A DNA stretch of 64,000 nt from Sabellastarte sp. h YS-2021 (Eukaryota; Annelida; Polychaeta; Sabellida; Sabellidae), in contig OZ024928.1 in the NCBI GenBank assembly GCA_964017235.1, forward strand, positions 2,232,001-2,296,000. Reading direction: 5' to 3'. Of this stretch, positions 22,010 to 33,115 are shown piece by piece. The notes under the pieces are model-generated. The model was not told where the DNA came from and ran no database searches. It saw only the letters and a list, made by a program, of their open reading frames with translations. Numbering within the stretch: position 1 is the first letter of the stretch; each line of letters begins with the position of its first letter. Made by a program: the position numbers and the translations under genes.

Positions 22010-24880
22010 GAGCTAAGGAGGATAAGCCTTTGCATAGAGATAGGTTTGGAGCTTCTTTCTGAAATAGGCAATAGTGGGAGATGCACAAATGTCTTCAGGA
22101 AGGGAATTCCAAACAGTGGGAGCATCAAAGGTGAAACTGAAACCAAACTGCTTAGTGGACTTGTGAATTTTAGGTTGAAATTTTGGTATATTAAGGAAAT
22201 TGGCAACACTCTGACTACATCTAGTATTGTAAGTATTGTGGTATGTGGATAGATATGGATAAGCCAGTATGAATAAACTTGTACACCAGGGTAGGCAGTT
22301 TGAACTCTGAGTGAAACTGAACAGGGAGCCAATGGAGTTTCCTGAGTACCAGAGTATATTTACTTGAATTTGTAACAATTCTGGCTGCACTATTTTGGAT
22401 AGACTGTAATCTGTGAAGATTAAATTTGGAGAGACTCCTGAAAAGTGAGTTACAGTAGTCCAACCGACTACTAACAAAAGCATTGGCAACCGACACAGCT
22501 GCATCATGAGTCAAGAACTGCCTAATATTTCTAAATTCTGTCAGTTGAATAAAGCAGCTTTTACAAACATTCTGGACGTGTTTAGAAAAAGAGAAATCAG
22601 AGTCAAACCACACACCCAGGTTCCTGACTGACTTGGTGGGGTGAAGGGGGTTACCCAAGATGTCAATTGGGAAACATACATTTAACCTTTCTCTCTGTTT
22701 CTTGGAGCCAAAAAGTATAAACTAAGTTTAAGTTTGTTAGCTGACATCCATTCCTTAACATCGTGAAGGCATCTGTTCAACTTATCAAAAGCAGCTGAGG
22801 CATTCATGTGTGACAGATGGACATAAAGTTGTGAATCGTCAGCATAGAAATGAAATTTTATGCCTTTGTGTTTACCAATCAGAGTACTAAGGGGAGATGT
22901 GTAAAGAGAGAATAGGAGAGGACCCAGAACAGAACCCTGTGGTACACTGAACAGCAATTTTTGTAAATCAGACAAAGTAGAACCAATCTTAACAGATTGA
23001 AAGCGTTCTGTCAAATAGGAAGAGAACCATTTGAGAACAGAGCCACCAACACCGAACCAATCTAGAAGACAGCTGAGGAGAGTGGAATGATCAATAGTAT
23101 CACAGGAGGCCAAGAGATCCAGAAGTACCAAGGCAGTAGCTTCACCCCGAGATAGTGACAAGTGAATATTATTTATGATGGAAAGCAGAGCCGTTTCCGC
23201 TGAGTGACCTGACTTATATGCTGACTGGTATGAGTTATCCAAGCTATGTCGATGAATATGGTCAACCAGCTGTTTAGCAACTACACGTTCCACCAGTTTG
23301 GAAATGAAGCTAAATCCAGATACTGGGCGGTAGTTTTTAAAATCCTCAACAGGAAGGGAGGCCTTCTTTATAAGTGGAGTGACTACAGCTTTTTTTAACA
23401 CATCTGGAACCAGTCCCTCCCAGAGCAAACAATTAACCAATTTGGTTATAGATGGTACAAGGATGTCAATACATTCCTTAATAAAGAATGTGGACAATGG
23501 GTCCAACAGGCATGATTTGGTGGGTGATTTGCTGATTATTTTACCAATTTCATCTTGAATGACTTGAGTAAAGACTGTTAATTTAGGAGGGTCAAAGGGG
23601 GGATGTACCATGTTACAGGACTCAGATGAGGAGAAACTCTCACAGATTTTCATGATTTTATTTGAGAAAAATGTAGCAAAACGATCAGCCAATGATTTTG
23701 AGGATTCACAAGTGGGCAAAGTAGTGCTGTGGGATCTATGTAGGACTTTGTGTAACTCCCGCCATAGTTTCCTGGAATCATGGCTGTTGTCGGAGATAAG
23801 TTTCCTGTAATAGACAGTCTTGTCCCTGTTGGCAAGACGATTACACTAGGCGATTTGACACCGAAGATGACTCCTGTTGTATTGACCTTTATCTTTTCGC
23901 CAAGCACCTTCAAATTGACGTCTGAGTGACTTTGCAAATCGATAACACTCTGACAGCCAGTCAGCATGCTGTTTTGTCTTCAAGCTGGACACTAGAGGAG
24001 CATGCCTATCAAGGATATGACTCAAATCATGTACATACTGATCATAGAGCAGTGAGACAGAATTTGCTGGACATTTCACGAAAGGCATATCTTTAAGGTC
24101 AGACCTAAAGTTGGACATATTTATATGATGGTACCTCATAAGGAAATTCTTGTTTGGCAGTTAGCATGAGAGGAAGGAAAGTCAATAGCACATTTAATGA
24201 CTGCATGGTCAGATATGAATTCACAGATGTCAACCTGCACGCACATATCTTGATCACTGGGAGAAAGAATGAGATCAAGGATATGACCGTGCAAATGAGT
24301 GGTATTGTTAACTGACTGTGTTAGATTACATGATTCTAACAGAGATTCTAATTTGTAACTATCAGTACAAGGTACATCAACGTGTATATTGAAATCACCG
24401 CAGATGAAGTAATTGCAATCCACAGAAGACAGAAAACAAACAAAGGACATAAATTCATCTAAAAAAATGCTAGGAGCAAAGTTCGGCCCGAAACTGAAAT
24501 TGATATGACAATATTTTCAAAGGAACTATAATTTGGGGTATCCACCTTGCGATATTTGTATGATTCATGAATGAAGAAACCAACACCACCACCAATACCT
24601 GTTGAACGTGGCCTATGTATCAATGAGAACCCATCTGGGGTGAGGGAATGAAGGAAACTATCAGAATCAGTGGTACGAATGTGTGTTTCTGTGAGACAGA
24701 GAAAATCAAAGACGTGAGATGCAATTGTATCAGAGAGGAGAGGGCCCTTATTTTGGACTGACCTCGCATTCACTGAGCCAAGCATAACCAGTCCAGGATT
24801 CATGGCAACATCACCACATATAAGAAGCAATAGCATAAGCCCACTCTGCTTTACAGCAGGAGGAAAAACATGGCAGGAGC
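22010..24880 (-). pseudogene. LINE B ORF2: endonuclease and reverse transcriptase
   Basis: The endonuclease starts after a GDVAMNPGL motif: SVNARSVQNKG, FLCLTETHIR, GGGVGFFIHES (24459-24812). It continues in a second frame with FICGDFNIHVD, HGHILDLILS and ISDHAVIKC (24136-24450), so the usual catalytic set is present. RT (22682-23719) shows [49 protein letters not shown] and FYADDSQLY. The C-terminal part continues in other frames ([38 protein letters not shown]) and ends near 22013 with KAYPP. At least four frame changes break it. RT catalytic Asp residues are kept. Confidence 0.87.
24789..24812 (-). other. 2A-like motif at the start of LINE B ORF2
   Basis: The codons read D-V-A-M-N-P-G-L after a run of leucines (MLLLLICG). 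2A-like peptides DxExNPGP are known at this place in AP-endonuclease-bearing non-LTR elements of invertebrates, where they cause ribosome skipping. Here the Glu is Ala and the final Pro is Leu. Both are key positions, so this copy is probably inactive. Confidence 0.65.
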
Positions 24881-24895
24881 AGCTATAAGAGTAAT

Positions 24896-25651
24896 TTTTT
24901 GGCCAAGAGAGGTCAATTACGATGCTGCTATGCTTTGCATTGAAAGGGGAAATGTGGCAATTTTTGATTGGTTCACTTTCAAATGGGCCCACAATGGCCC
25001 CAAACTTGCCCTCTTCCTCTAAATATTCATGAATGTCATCTGCGTATTCAGTAGCCGATGCATGATTTTCCTTTCACATTGCAGAGGACAAGACCTGTTA
25101 AAATCAAACGGGAAACCAAAGGTCAAGAGTTCAATCAACTGGGTGTTCTAATGCCCCTGTAATACTTTTGTCCATTGCACGATGTTAAGTTAGGAGTTGA
25201 CAGGTATTGTACAACCCAAATAATTTAATAAACAACTGGCTTTGATCTTTTCATGCATTTGAAAAGGATCAATTTGATTGTTAACAGGCATAATGAAGTC
25301 TGACAAAGGTACAAAGCTAAAGTCAAAGACATTTTGGTGACGCCATTCATAAAATAAATTGGTGTTTGGTTGTTGCTTGCCATTGAGATACTTTTCAACA
25401 TATTTTGGGACCACAGTATTCAAGAATTTGTCACCATCCCACGTATTGTTAATGTCAAACAATAGTTTGCAATCTGTGGAACCATTGTTATGGATTCTAT
25501 TGATGTAGCCCTCTACTTTGTCAAAGGCTCTCTTTTCTTTGTCACTATTGTTAGGACCCCCAGCATTGGAGGTGTGCAAATCACACTCCTTATACGCTAA
25601 AGCACAAGGTGCAACAAAATTATGTGACCCTTGAACTTCTTGCACTATCAC
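24896..25651 (-). pseudogene. RT N-terminal part and linker of YR retroelement copy 2
   Basis: A 153-codon frame (25190-25651) includes FDFSFVPLSDFIMP and CLLNYLGCTIPVNS, matching the linker of copy 5. Broken frames continue with ELLTFGFPFDFNR near 25085-25130. The last part reads GPFESEPIKNCHISPF and IVIDLSWPKN (about 24895-24992), which equal DIRS RT blocks. At the DLSWPKN codons the coding switches into LINE B. A single translated frame now fuses the YR RT start to the LINE 2A-like region. Confidence 0.75.
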
Positions 25652-26049
25652 AGCGGTAATATGTACCTTATTGTGAACTTTTCATGATCATAATCAGCTG
25701 ATTCTACTTCTACACTTTTTTCAACTTGACTTTTTTCAGCAACTTCACAAAGAGCCACTTTTTTTACCAACCTGAGAGTTCTTGAATACTCGGCCCTTGT
25801 GTCTGTAATTTACAAGAACCCAGGTCCTTCTGGCCATTGTCAGACACTTTTGTTTGTTGTCACGAGCAAACAAACCTTCACAGTTCTTCTTGTCAATGGT
25901 TGAATTGTAAATCCCCCTTGGTGAATACCTTTGCTTGCTGTTGGCATGCCACTCCTCCATCATTGATAGTGTTTACACTAACAACAACGTTACACTTATT
26001 CTTACCTCCCAATGATGCTGTATCTAGATTTACACACACAGGATAAATA

Positions 26050-26640
26050 CTATGTGAATTTACCTTGTCTGTAAGGTTTTTGTTCTTGCTGGCCAGATGA
26101 GCTACTGAGCAGCCCCTTGGTCATTTTTTTTGGCTGTTGAGAGTGCTTCACAAAAAAATAGTCTTTTTCAGAATGGTTGATTGACTTACCCTGGCTCAAA
26201 CAATGAGCACAGATGTGTCTTTGCCACCTGCCATTGACATGGCAAACTGACACAAACCTGCCTGAAAAGGTTTACAATATCACGGCTTTCATGTTCGATA
26301 ATGACCCTTGACCAAATTTTACCTTACTGGAGCTGTATGACATTGAGCATTAGCTCTCTTGAAAGGTCAATATGTGAAGTGTCTGACCATGTAACCCAAC
26401 CTCGCTCCATCTCACATAAAATAACTACATGAGATGCTTTTGCATTTGCCCATGTAAAGTCATTTGCATCAAGGTAACATTTCGTCTTTATGTTTTGGAT
26501 TTTCTTCATCTAACACACCTTTTATAAAGCCATGAACAAATTGACATGGATTCAACTGATCATAGGATATGCACTGTTTGTTTCAACTCGTGTTGAGGTG
26601 AACATAGACAAAACCAGCTTAAGGTAACTCTCAACCTTCC
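26050..26640 (-). pseudogene. Gag-like protein of YR retroelement copy 2
   Basis: The conserved gag block reads FTWANAKASHVVILCEMERG then VTWSDTSHID (26324-26509), matching copies 1 and 3. Upstream, QFVHGFIKG (near 26520-26550) fits the preceding gag block. A zinc-binding region (26050-26253) reads NGRWQRHICAHCLSQG...H. The pieces are in different frames. The N-terminal coiled-coil part was not found. Confidence 0.65.
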
Positions 26641-27344
26641 TGGGGTGGGGGGATGAACAGGCGTGATGCCTAGACACCACTATTGAAAATATCAAATCAA
26701 TATGCACTCAATCATTAGCAGAACTTTGTAATGTACAATTTTTCTTGTGTATCTTGACCCAGAAAAAACACTTCATTCACTACACTGCCTTATATCAAAG
26801 AATTATTTAGAAGTCAATGACTTCCCTGTTTTGCTGTTCCTCCCTATTTTGGCATGCATGAACCTTCTCTTTACAAAGCACCCTAACTTTTTTGTTTTAA
26901 ATTTAAAGGTAACCTTCAAAAATTAGAGAATTCTTAATTTTGATATGCACTACTTGACTTCTATTTGACCTTTAACTTTCTAGTTTAGAGTAAAACTGGT
27001 GAATATAATGTTTTACTTTTTAAAATATTTTTAATATTTTCATATTTCAGTGAAATTCATGTGATATCCAAATAATATGTCCTGACAAACAAGAGCGAGC
27101 AAATCAAAAGAAAATATATTTGATTTGTCTTTCATATTTATAGAAAAGGTGAATATTAATCCTTAAAAGTTGAGTGTATGTTCCCTAGATTTAAAATATA
27201 TATAACCATACAAATTATCATTACACTGGTCTTATACCAGTTGACTAATCATGCACAAAAGAAAAGACATGATATTTTTTGTTAAGGAAAACATAAGTGA
27301 ATTCTTAGTTAATACAGTTCTTAAGGTTAAAGGATTCTACATTC
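26641..27344. other. Non-coding stretch, nothing recognised
   Basis: No gene or repeat recognised. Confidence 0.4.
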
Positions 27345-27463
27345 TGTTCCACAGCCACGGTCATATTGGTATAGGCCCTCAACATTGTCACTTGTGGGAG
27401 TCACACCCACACAGAGGTGACACAGCCTGTGATTAGATGGCAAACTTCCTTAGCAAACATATA
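27345..27463 (-). mobile_element. tRNA-derived SINE (family 2) fragment
   Basis: In reverse complement it reads TTTGCTAAGGAAGTTTGCCATCTAAT..., then CACAGGCTGT, GTGGGTGTGACTCCCAC (B-box region) and CAATGTTGAGGGCC. It matches the copies at 43352-43509 and 58838-58955. Confidence 0.6.
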
Positions 27464-28213
27464 ACATTGTTAATTAAAACCCATTAACTAAGGATCTTTC
27501 ATTTGAGGCTTCCTTCAGTTAGAAAACCATAAAAGAGGATTAGTGAATAAAGTCTAAAAGGCCACCTTAATAAACCAGATTTTTTGCTTACCTTTAGTAA
27601 AGGTACCTTCAAGATAAATAATCACATAAGTCACAATCTTTTCATCTATTCGGGGTTATTTTTGCAAATAAGGTTGGCTCTACCTTTGGGTTGTTCATCC
27701 TAAATGTTGATCCTGAACAAGATGTGGTTTAAAAAATCCAGATTTTATTTTGTTTTTTTAGCACTACCCCCAGACAAGGGTTACTTCCATCTCAGACACT
27801 GCCTGTTTTGCCTATTATTGAATCAAAACCCTTTGACAAGAGGAAAGAGAAACTGGCTTTAATTGTCATGATATGAATAAAAGAAAAATACTCAGACAAT
27901 ATAAAACCGTGTTAATCTTCAATAGATGATTCATAATGAAACTTTTTTTCATAGACATTCTTTAGATAAAAGACTTGTCCTGGTAACAATGGAAAATTAA
28001 AGACTGAATAAAAAGGGTTATTATTAATTCAGGTTGAGGTGTCTTCATTACAAATATCCTAGATATAAGTGTCATGGAAGTTACAGACCAGTTCCATATG
28101 CACGACTTATTGTTAGAGGTAAACTATTTATCACTTGGGAGGCTAATACAACACTTCTTATTGAGAAAGGACATCAAATTAGGAAAAAAAATATAAGATT
28201 AGACACTGTGAAA
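27464..28213. other. Non-coding stretch, nothing recognised
   Basis: No gene or repeat recognised. Confidence 0.4.
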
Positions 28214-29470
28214 AGAGAATTCTAATTCTAATTCTAATAGCACTTTTATAGCGCTTAATCTCCGTCAAAAGACAGACTCTAAGGCGCATCACACAAAAAC
28301 ATTGTTCAATATTCAAAAACCAGAGACATTGCAGGGGTCAGCACCACGGAGAAAGCAGAAAGGAGATTGGAAATTTAGGGTGGGTATGCTTTTCCAAAGA
28401 GGTATGACTTCAACTTTGACCTGAAAAAGGCATGTGAGTTTGCAGAGCGGACCTCATCAGGAAGGTCATTCCAAATCATAGGTGCGTCATACGCAAAACT
28501 GAGTCCAAAATGTTTTCAAGAATTGAAAATTGAACCAAAGTGGGGAACCTCAAGAAATATGCCATCAGATTGACTTCGACGAGTGTTTTATGCACTATGT
28601 CTGGGAATGAGGAAGGGTTCAAAGTATTTGGGGTTAAGACTGTGTAGTAACTTATATACCAGCATGGCAGTCTTAAAGATAGAACGGTACTTAATTGGCA
28701 ACCAATGTAGTACTTTTCTAACTGGAGTGATGTGTGAGTACTTGGTGGTGTTGGCAACAATTCTGGCAAGGGTATTCTGAACACATTGAAGTTTGCGCAG
28801 ATCTAGAGCTGAGAGACCTCTGAACAGAGAGTTACAGTAATCTAGTCGACTTCCGACCAGAGCATTGGCAGCCATAAGAGTAGCTTCATGTGTCAGATGT
28901 CCTCGGAGTCGCTTAAGATCCCGGACATGAGCAAAACAAGCCTTGCAGACCTTCCTAACATGGCAAGAGAATGAGAAATCAGAATCAAACCAGACACCAA
29001 GGTTCCTAACTGCATCTGTTGGTGATATGAGATTACCAAGTATGTTGACCGGGAAGGACTGATTAAGTTTTTCACGCTGAGACTTTGAGCCAAACACAAT
29101 GAATTCGGTCTTCTCTGGATTTAGCTTGAGCTTATTTGTAGAGAGCCATCTCTTTACGTCTTCAAGGCAGTGTGACAGCTTATCAAGGGCCGAGGCAACA
29201 TTTTTATGTGTGAGGTGTACATACAATTGTGTGTCATCAGCGTAGAACTGGAAACTAATACCAGGATGATTCTGTATGACTTTACTCAGTGGAGTAGTAT
29301 AGAGTGAAAAAAGGATTGGCCCCAGGACAGAGCCTTGAGGCACACCATACAATAACTTTTTGGCATCAGATAAAATTGACCCAATCTTAATGCACTGAAC
29401 ACGGTGAACTACTTAATTCTCTAAGCTCCTGGTTTGGTGTGAGCGGGGTTGTCCTCGATTGGTTTATGAA
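28214..29470 (-). mobile_element. CR1/L2-like LINE (LINE C), 5'-truncated and 5'-inverted
   Basis: The minus-strand body runs from RT (29400) to the 3' UTR with GCGCCTTAGAGTCTG and GAGATTAAGCGCTATAAAAG, then a (TTAGAA)n tail (28216-28240). At about 29405-29470 the plus strand encodes [20 protein letters not shown], the RT block that should lie just upstream of the body in the opposite orientation. This is the signature of twin priming (5' inversion). Confidence 0.85.
28379..29400 (-). pseudogene. LINE C ORF2 fragment: reverse transcriptase C-terminal half
   Basis: The frame 28588-29352 carries [31 protein letters not shown] (catalytic YADD), [34 protein letters not shown] and LHWLPIKYR. It is one of the best kept RT frames in the window. 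A frameshift near 28588 leads to the end piece SFAYDAPMIWNDLP and the terminal FGKAYPP at about 28379. The endonuclease, 2A-like region and N-terminal RT blocks are missing apart from the short inverted block at 29405-29470. Non-functional. Confidence 0.88.
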
Positions 29471-30891
29471 AAGAGAAGTCACATGAACCAAAAGATTTTC
29501 CTTAGAACTTGGTTTTGACTATTTTTGCCTAGATAAAACCTTTCTGTGACTTTATATCTGTACATACTTGATTTTCTCTTGGTAACTCATCCCTGTAATA
29601 GAAATGCCATGACTGGCTAGTCCATGTTTAAAGCACAATCTATCCATTCTGTTCCTCTTCGTTCCTCCAGTGTGCCGTTAGCATAGCTCGTGAGAAGTTG
29701 CAGAAGGATTTTTAAACATTTTGAAAAAGTCACAAATCACTTTCAAAGCTGTGTCAAATTGGCCCTAACACTTTCTACCCAAATGCAAATAGCACCAAAT
29801 GTGAACTACCCAAATGTGAGGCAGACTGAACCACAACATGGAAGTAGAGAAGTTCATTTGTTTGTAGATTGTGAACCCAGTGCAGAAAGATGTTACCTAG
29901 GTATTAGATTCATTCCGACTGATTTTTCCACATGAAGCCCAGATAGACCTTGGGCCCTTAATCTTTTGAGGACTTATCATGGGACAATTGGGTATTTGGC
30001 TCCATCTTCACGGAAGATTGCACTAGATGACTTGTAACATTAAGATAAGCCATAACTCCGCAAACAAAAATCATGACTAAAATCTTTGGTTGTAGCTATG
30101 CGGGACAGAAATCCTCATGGTTTTAAAACGTTTAAAACTGAGATAAGTACCATGTTTTTTTTTAACTTTTCATTTTATTGACATACAAAGGGTACAAAAC
30201 AGAATGTTTTAACCCAATGTTAGATAAATATGACAAGAACACATGATATTTTCTTGGTGCATGCAAAATCTCCTTTTCAACAAGACTCAAAGCACCATAT
30301 GACCCATCCCGACTACAGAGGTACTGCCCAAGTTCTCCACTGACTGACATTCTCTGAACTAAAAGATAGAGCTCAGGGACGACCATTTATCAATGTTTCT
30401 GATGTACTTTATCCTGCATTTCAACTGCATTTCACTATGAATCTGTCTATAACTAGGATCAAACCTAGTACTTCTGTGACGCCTTGTGAGTATTGGTATT
30501 GGCAAACAACTAACAACTTTTTAGGTCCGATATGTTTGTAAAATAAAATATTAATGCATTAAAGTATTATTATTCACTTTATAATTGCCAACCAAAGGGC
30601 ATACTAAATGTTACTGCCATTAAGGGTAAATATGTGATTTAAAGCATAGAGAAAAGACAATCAATAAAATATATTCTGATAATGCATTACTGACAGCAGT
30701 CCGGCCCAGAGGGCCATAATATGCAATACTGCCCATTAAGAATAAGCGATTACTATACCCCTGTAAGTCAGGAAATGTATCCCATGAAATACCAAGGTCA
30801 AAGGTCAAATACTAGTTACAAGGTCACAATAGAACCCCCTGAACAGTAAAATATATGGAGAAAGAATAGCCCCAAGCCCCAATAGGAGTAG
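29471..30891. other. Non-coding stretch, nothing recognised
   Basis: No gene recognised. An 81-codon frame at 29690-29935 shows no motif that I know. The strand opposite holds only short frames. Confidence 0.4.
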
Positions 30892-31548
30892 CTAAGAAGC
30901 AAGATGATGGGAGAACAAACGCGAAACGGGTGAAGTAGTTTCATTACCTTTCCCAGCATTATCTGCCAATTCTTGCAGTCTAAGCTGCACCTCCTGCTGA
31001 ATTTTTGCATCTTGCCGCAAGTCAGAGGGGGAAGGAAAGATACAATCTGAAGCAGTACCGTTCCGAACCGCACTTTTCCGTGCCGAACTGCTGTCACCCG
31101 AAACAGTTTGACCAACCTTCTTCGAACTTTTAATTTTGCTTTTATCCGCAGTCTTTTTGACAGGTTTTTGTTCCAAACTATCCAATCTACTACCCAATAC
31201 TTGCAACTGTGCCAATATTTGTTTGTTAATATCATTTTGTGAAATATGAACAGAATTCGGATCCGACTGCCCAGCCAAACGACTACCTCCGGAAGACTTT
31301 CTTTTAAAATGAACATCCCTATCAGAAACTGAAAAATCCTGATCCGAATCTTGCAATATACCACTAATATCTAGTTCGGATTCACTAGTGCTCCGTGACT
31401 GATCTGATAAAGATACTTGCCTGGGCGTGGGGTGGCTGGCACCCAAAGTCTGGGATAAGAAGTCATCATCGGACGCCACTTGTAGTTGAATCGGAATAAC
31501 ATGTTCCTGTCTTCTGCCTGACCTCAGATTGTATTTCTTCTCTTCCAT
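30892..31548 (-). CDS. Gag-like ORF of unknown, possibly YR, retroelement
   Basis: This is an uninterrupted 218-codon frame starting at MEEKKYNLRSGRR; the in-frame ATG 12 bases upstream is a second option. The protein is Ser/Asp/Lys-rich and charged, with a predicted coiled coil (NKQILAQLQVLGSRLDSLEQ) and a block KIQQEVQLRLQELADNAG. That block resembles EIQRKVQRQLEKLQG in gag of copy 3 and VQAEVEKRMQQYQN in gag of copy 1, and sits at a comparable place. I infer an N-terminal gag domain. No zinc knuckle, RT or recombinase lies downstream, so it is either a fragment or a small non-autonomous unit. It could also be unrelated: the resemblance is short. Confidence 0.4.
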   Translation of the reverse strand: MEEKKYNLRSGRRQEHVIPIQLQVASDDDFLSQTLGASHPTPRQVSLSDQSRSTSESELDISGILQDSDQDFSVSDRDVHFKRKSSGGSRLAGQSDPNSVHISQNDINKQILAQLQVLGSRLDSLEQKPVKKTADKSKIKSSKKVGQTVSGDSSSARKSAVRNGTASDCIFPSPSDLRQDAKIQQEVQLRLQELADNAGKGNETTSPVSRLFSHHLAS

Positions 31549-32676
31549 TGCACAAAACAACTAGTTTATAAACTAAAAACTAAAAATTTTGTGCACACTG
31601 CTTGACATACAAAATAATAATGACGATTATACGGCAATGAACAGGCCATGTGGCTGAGCAATTCATCATTCGTCCTTCTGTCTATCTAGGGGTTCAAAAA
31701 CTTGAAAGCAAAAATAGTAATACTAAATGTCGAATAATTTTTGTTAAGGTTGTCCCCAGGACTGAGCCCCTGTGCACCCACATGCACAGAAACATACTCA
31801 AATTATTATCATGTCAATCATGTCTAAAGTATTTCAAAAACATTTATCCTTTTCATACCTCGTTTACACTGTTCTGATTAGACACTGTGCCCTACTCACG
31901 TGCCTTAATGAAAGTGAAATGGGATCAGGTTGCAATCATTTTTATAAAGTGTATCCTTAGTAACTTTTTTTTTATCTCTGACATTAGTTGCACCTAAGAT
32001 TTCTTTTCAACACTATTGTGTTGCAAACAAGTTTTTGTTACAAGTTTGGCCACAAATGGTCTGGGGAGGGTCTGGTTTTTCGAGAATTCGGGTAGTTCAG
32101 GATTCCATTACCACTACAGTAAAAATCTTTTCAGGGAATGTTCAAATACTTCTGGCTTTCAAACAGTTCAATCAATTCAGAATTAGAAGGATAATACACA
32201 AGTTTGACTGTCACTAGTGAGCCTCACGGCTGTTCTGATTACTGAATTCAGGAGCTTTATTTTGTCAATCATACCGCCAGCCTTTACACTCACAAAGATC
32301 AGGTGAGGAAAGTGGGAAACGTAAACCTCTTTGAAAAATATTCAACATGCCGTAATTGCCTTATTCCACTATTCCACCACAAAACTAAGGCTCAAGATTA
32401 AGGGTTTTGTGGATCGGATTCAGAATTCTGTACAGTCTCTTTGTGAGTCTGTTTGGATCTGTTGTGGTCGGTATAAATATCAAACATGTTTCATATTTTC
32501 ACGAATGTAACCAATCTACTTTTGTCTCTACCCATGAATTCCCCAGTCTCAGGCTCAAATTTGCACAATCCTATGTTGTCTGTGGTGTGCTGCGGCTCTG
32601 AAGCCCAGGACTCTTAGTCCCAGGAGTCCTGGACTTAGTCCCAGACCTCAACAAAAATCACCCATTGCTGTCATAT
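31549..32676. other. Non-coding stretch with subterminal-type motifs near its right end
   Basis: Nothing is recognised up to about 32595. At 32606-32655 there are copies of the TTAGTCCCAG / CCAGGACT motif that fills the ends of the neighbouring Harbinger element, although this place lies outside its recognised terminal repeat. Confidence 0.45.
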
Positions 32677-32769
32677 GCCCCTGTTCCACCAAAGGACTAA
32701 GCCTCGATCCTGTCGGCGACCCTTAATCGTGGACAGTTGGTGAAAAAAAAGGTAAAATGGGCGGGAAAG
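32677..32769 (+). repeat. Left terminal inverted repeat of Harbinger element
   Basis: Starts GCCCCTGTTCCACC and ends AAAATGGGCGGGAAA. The right end, in reverse complement, starts GCCTCTGTTCTACC and ends AAAAATGGGCGGGAAA, with matching blocks GACCCTTA and GTGAAAAAAA between. Confidence 0.85.
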
Positions 32770-33115
32770 CTGAATCGGTATTGAAGTCTGGGATTAAGGT
32801 CAGATCGGCCTTAGGAAGCCTGAGGCCCCAGGCATTTCCCGACTGGTCTGGGACTAAGAACCGATTAAGGCAGTTTTCTGGTCGATTTCAACCATGATCT
32901 TGTCGTACACATACCGACTGGGTCACAGGACGCCTAAGGCCTCCTGGGACTAAGCCCCGACTAACCCCCGATTAAGTCCCGGCGTCCTCAGGCCTCCTCA
33001 GTCTTCCCCAGACCATGATCGCCTATTCTTATTTTGCAAAATAGCTGGATTTTCTGGGTATATATATGTAAATTCCGCGATCTAATCATCATTACTTTTC
33101 TGGGAACACAGCAGG

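Larger units (their letters stand above)
21864..24895 (-). mobile_element. CR1/L2-like LINE (LINE B), nested in YR copy 2
   Basis: On the minus strand the element runs from just upstream of a 2A-like motif through endonuclease and RT to a 3' UTR. The UTR contains GCGCCTAAGAGTCC and GAGATTAAGCACTATAAAAG, then a (TTAGAA)-type tail at 21865-21880. The host RT stops at DLSWPKN on one side and resumes at VPFG on the other, so about 85 host codons are missing and there is no visible target duplication. It belongs to the same subfamily as LINE C (both end in KAYPP and share this 3' UTR). Confidence 0.87.
19960..26640 (-). mobile_element. YR retrotransposon copy 2 (minus strand), split by LINE B
   Basis: Gag (about 26050-26640), RT linker and RT start (24896-25651), then after LINE B the RT centre, RNase H (20776-21862) and recombinase (about 19985-20769) follow in order on the minus strand. 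All blocks match those of copies 1 and 3 but with many stops. Terminal repeats were not recognised, so the limits are approximate. Confidence 0.8.

Noticed and set aside
29690-29935. Possible host exon
   Set aside because: 81 codons without a recognisable domain and no supporting splice context.
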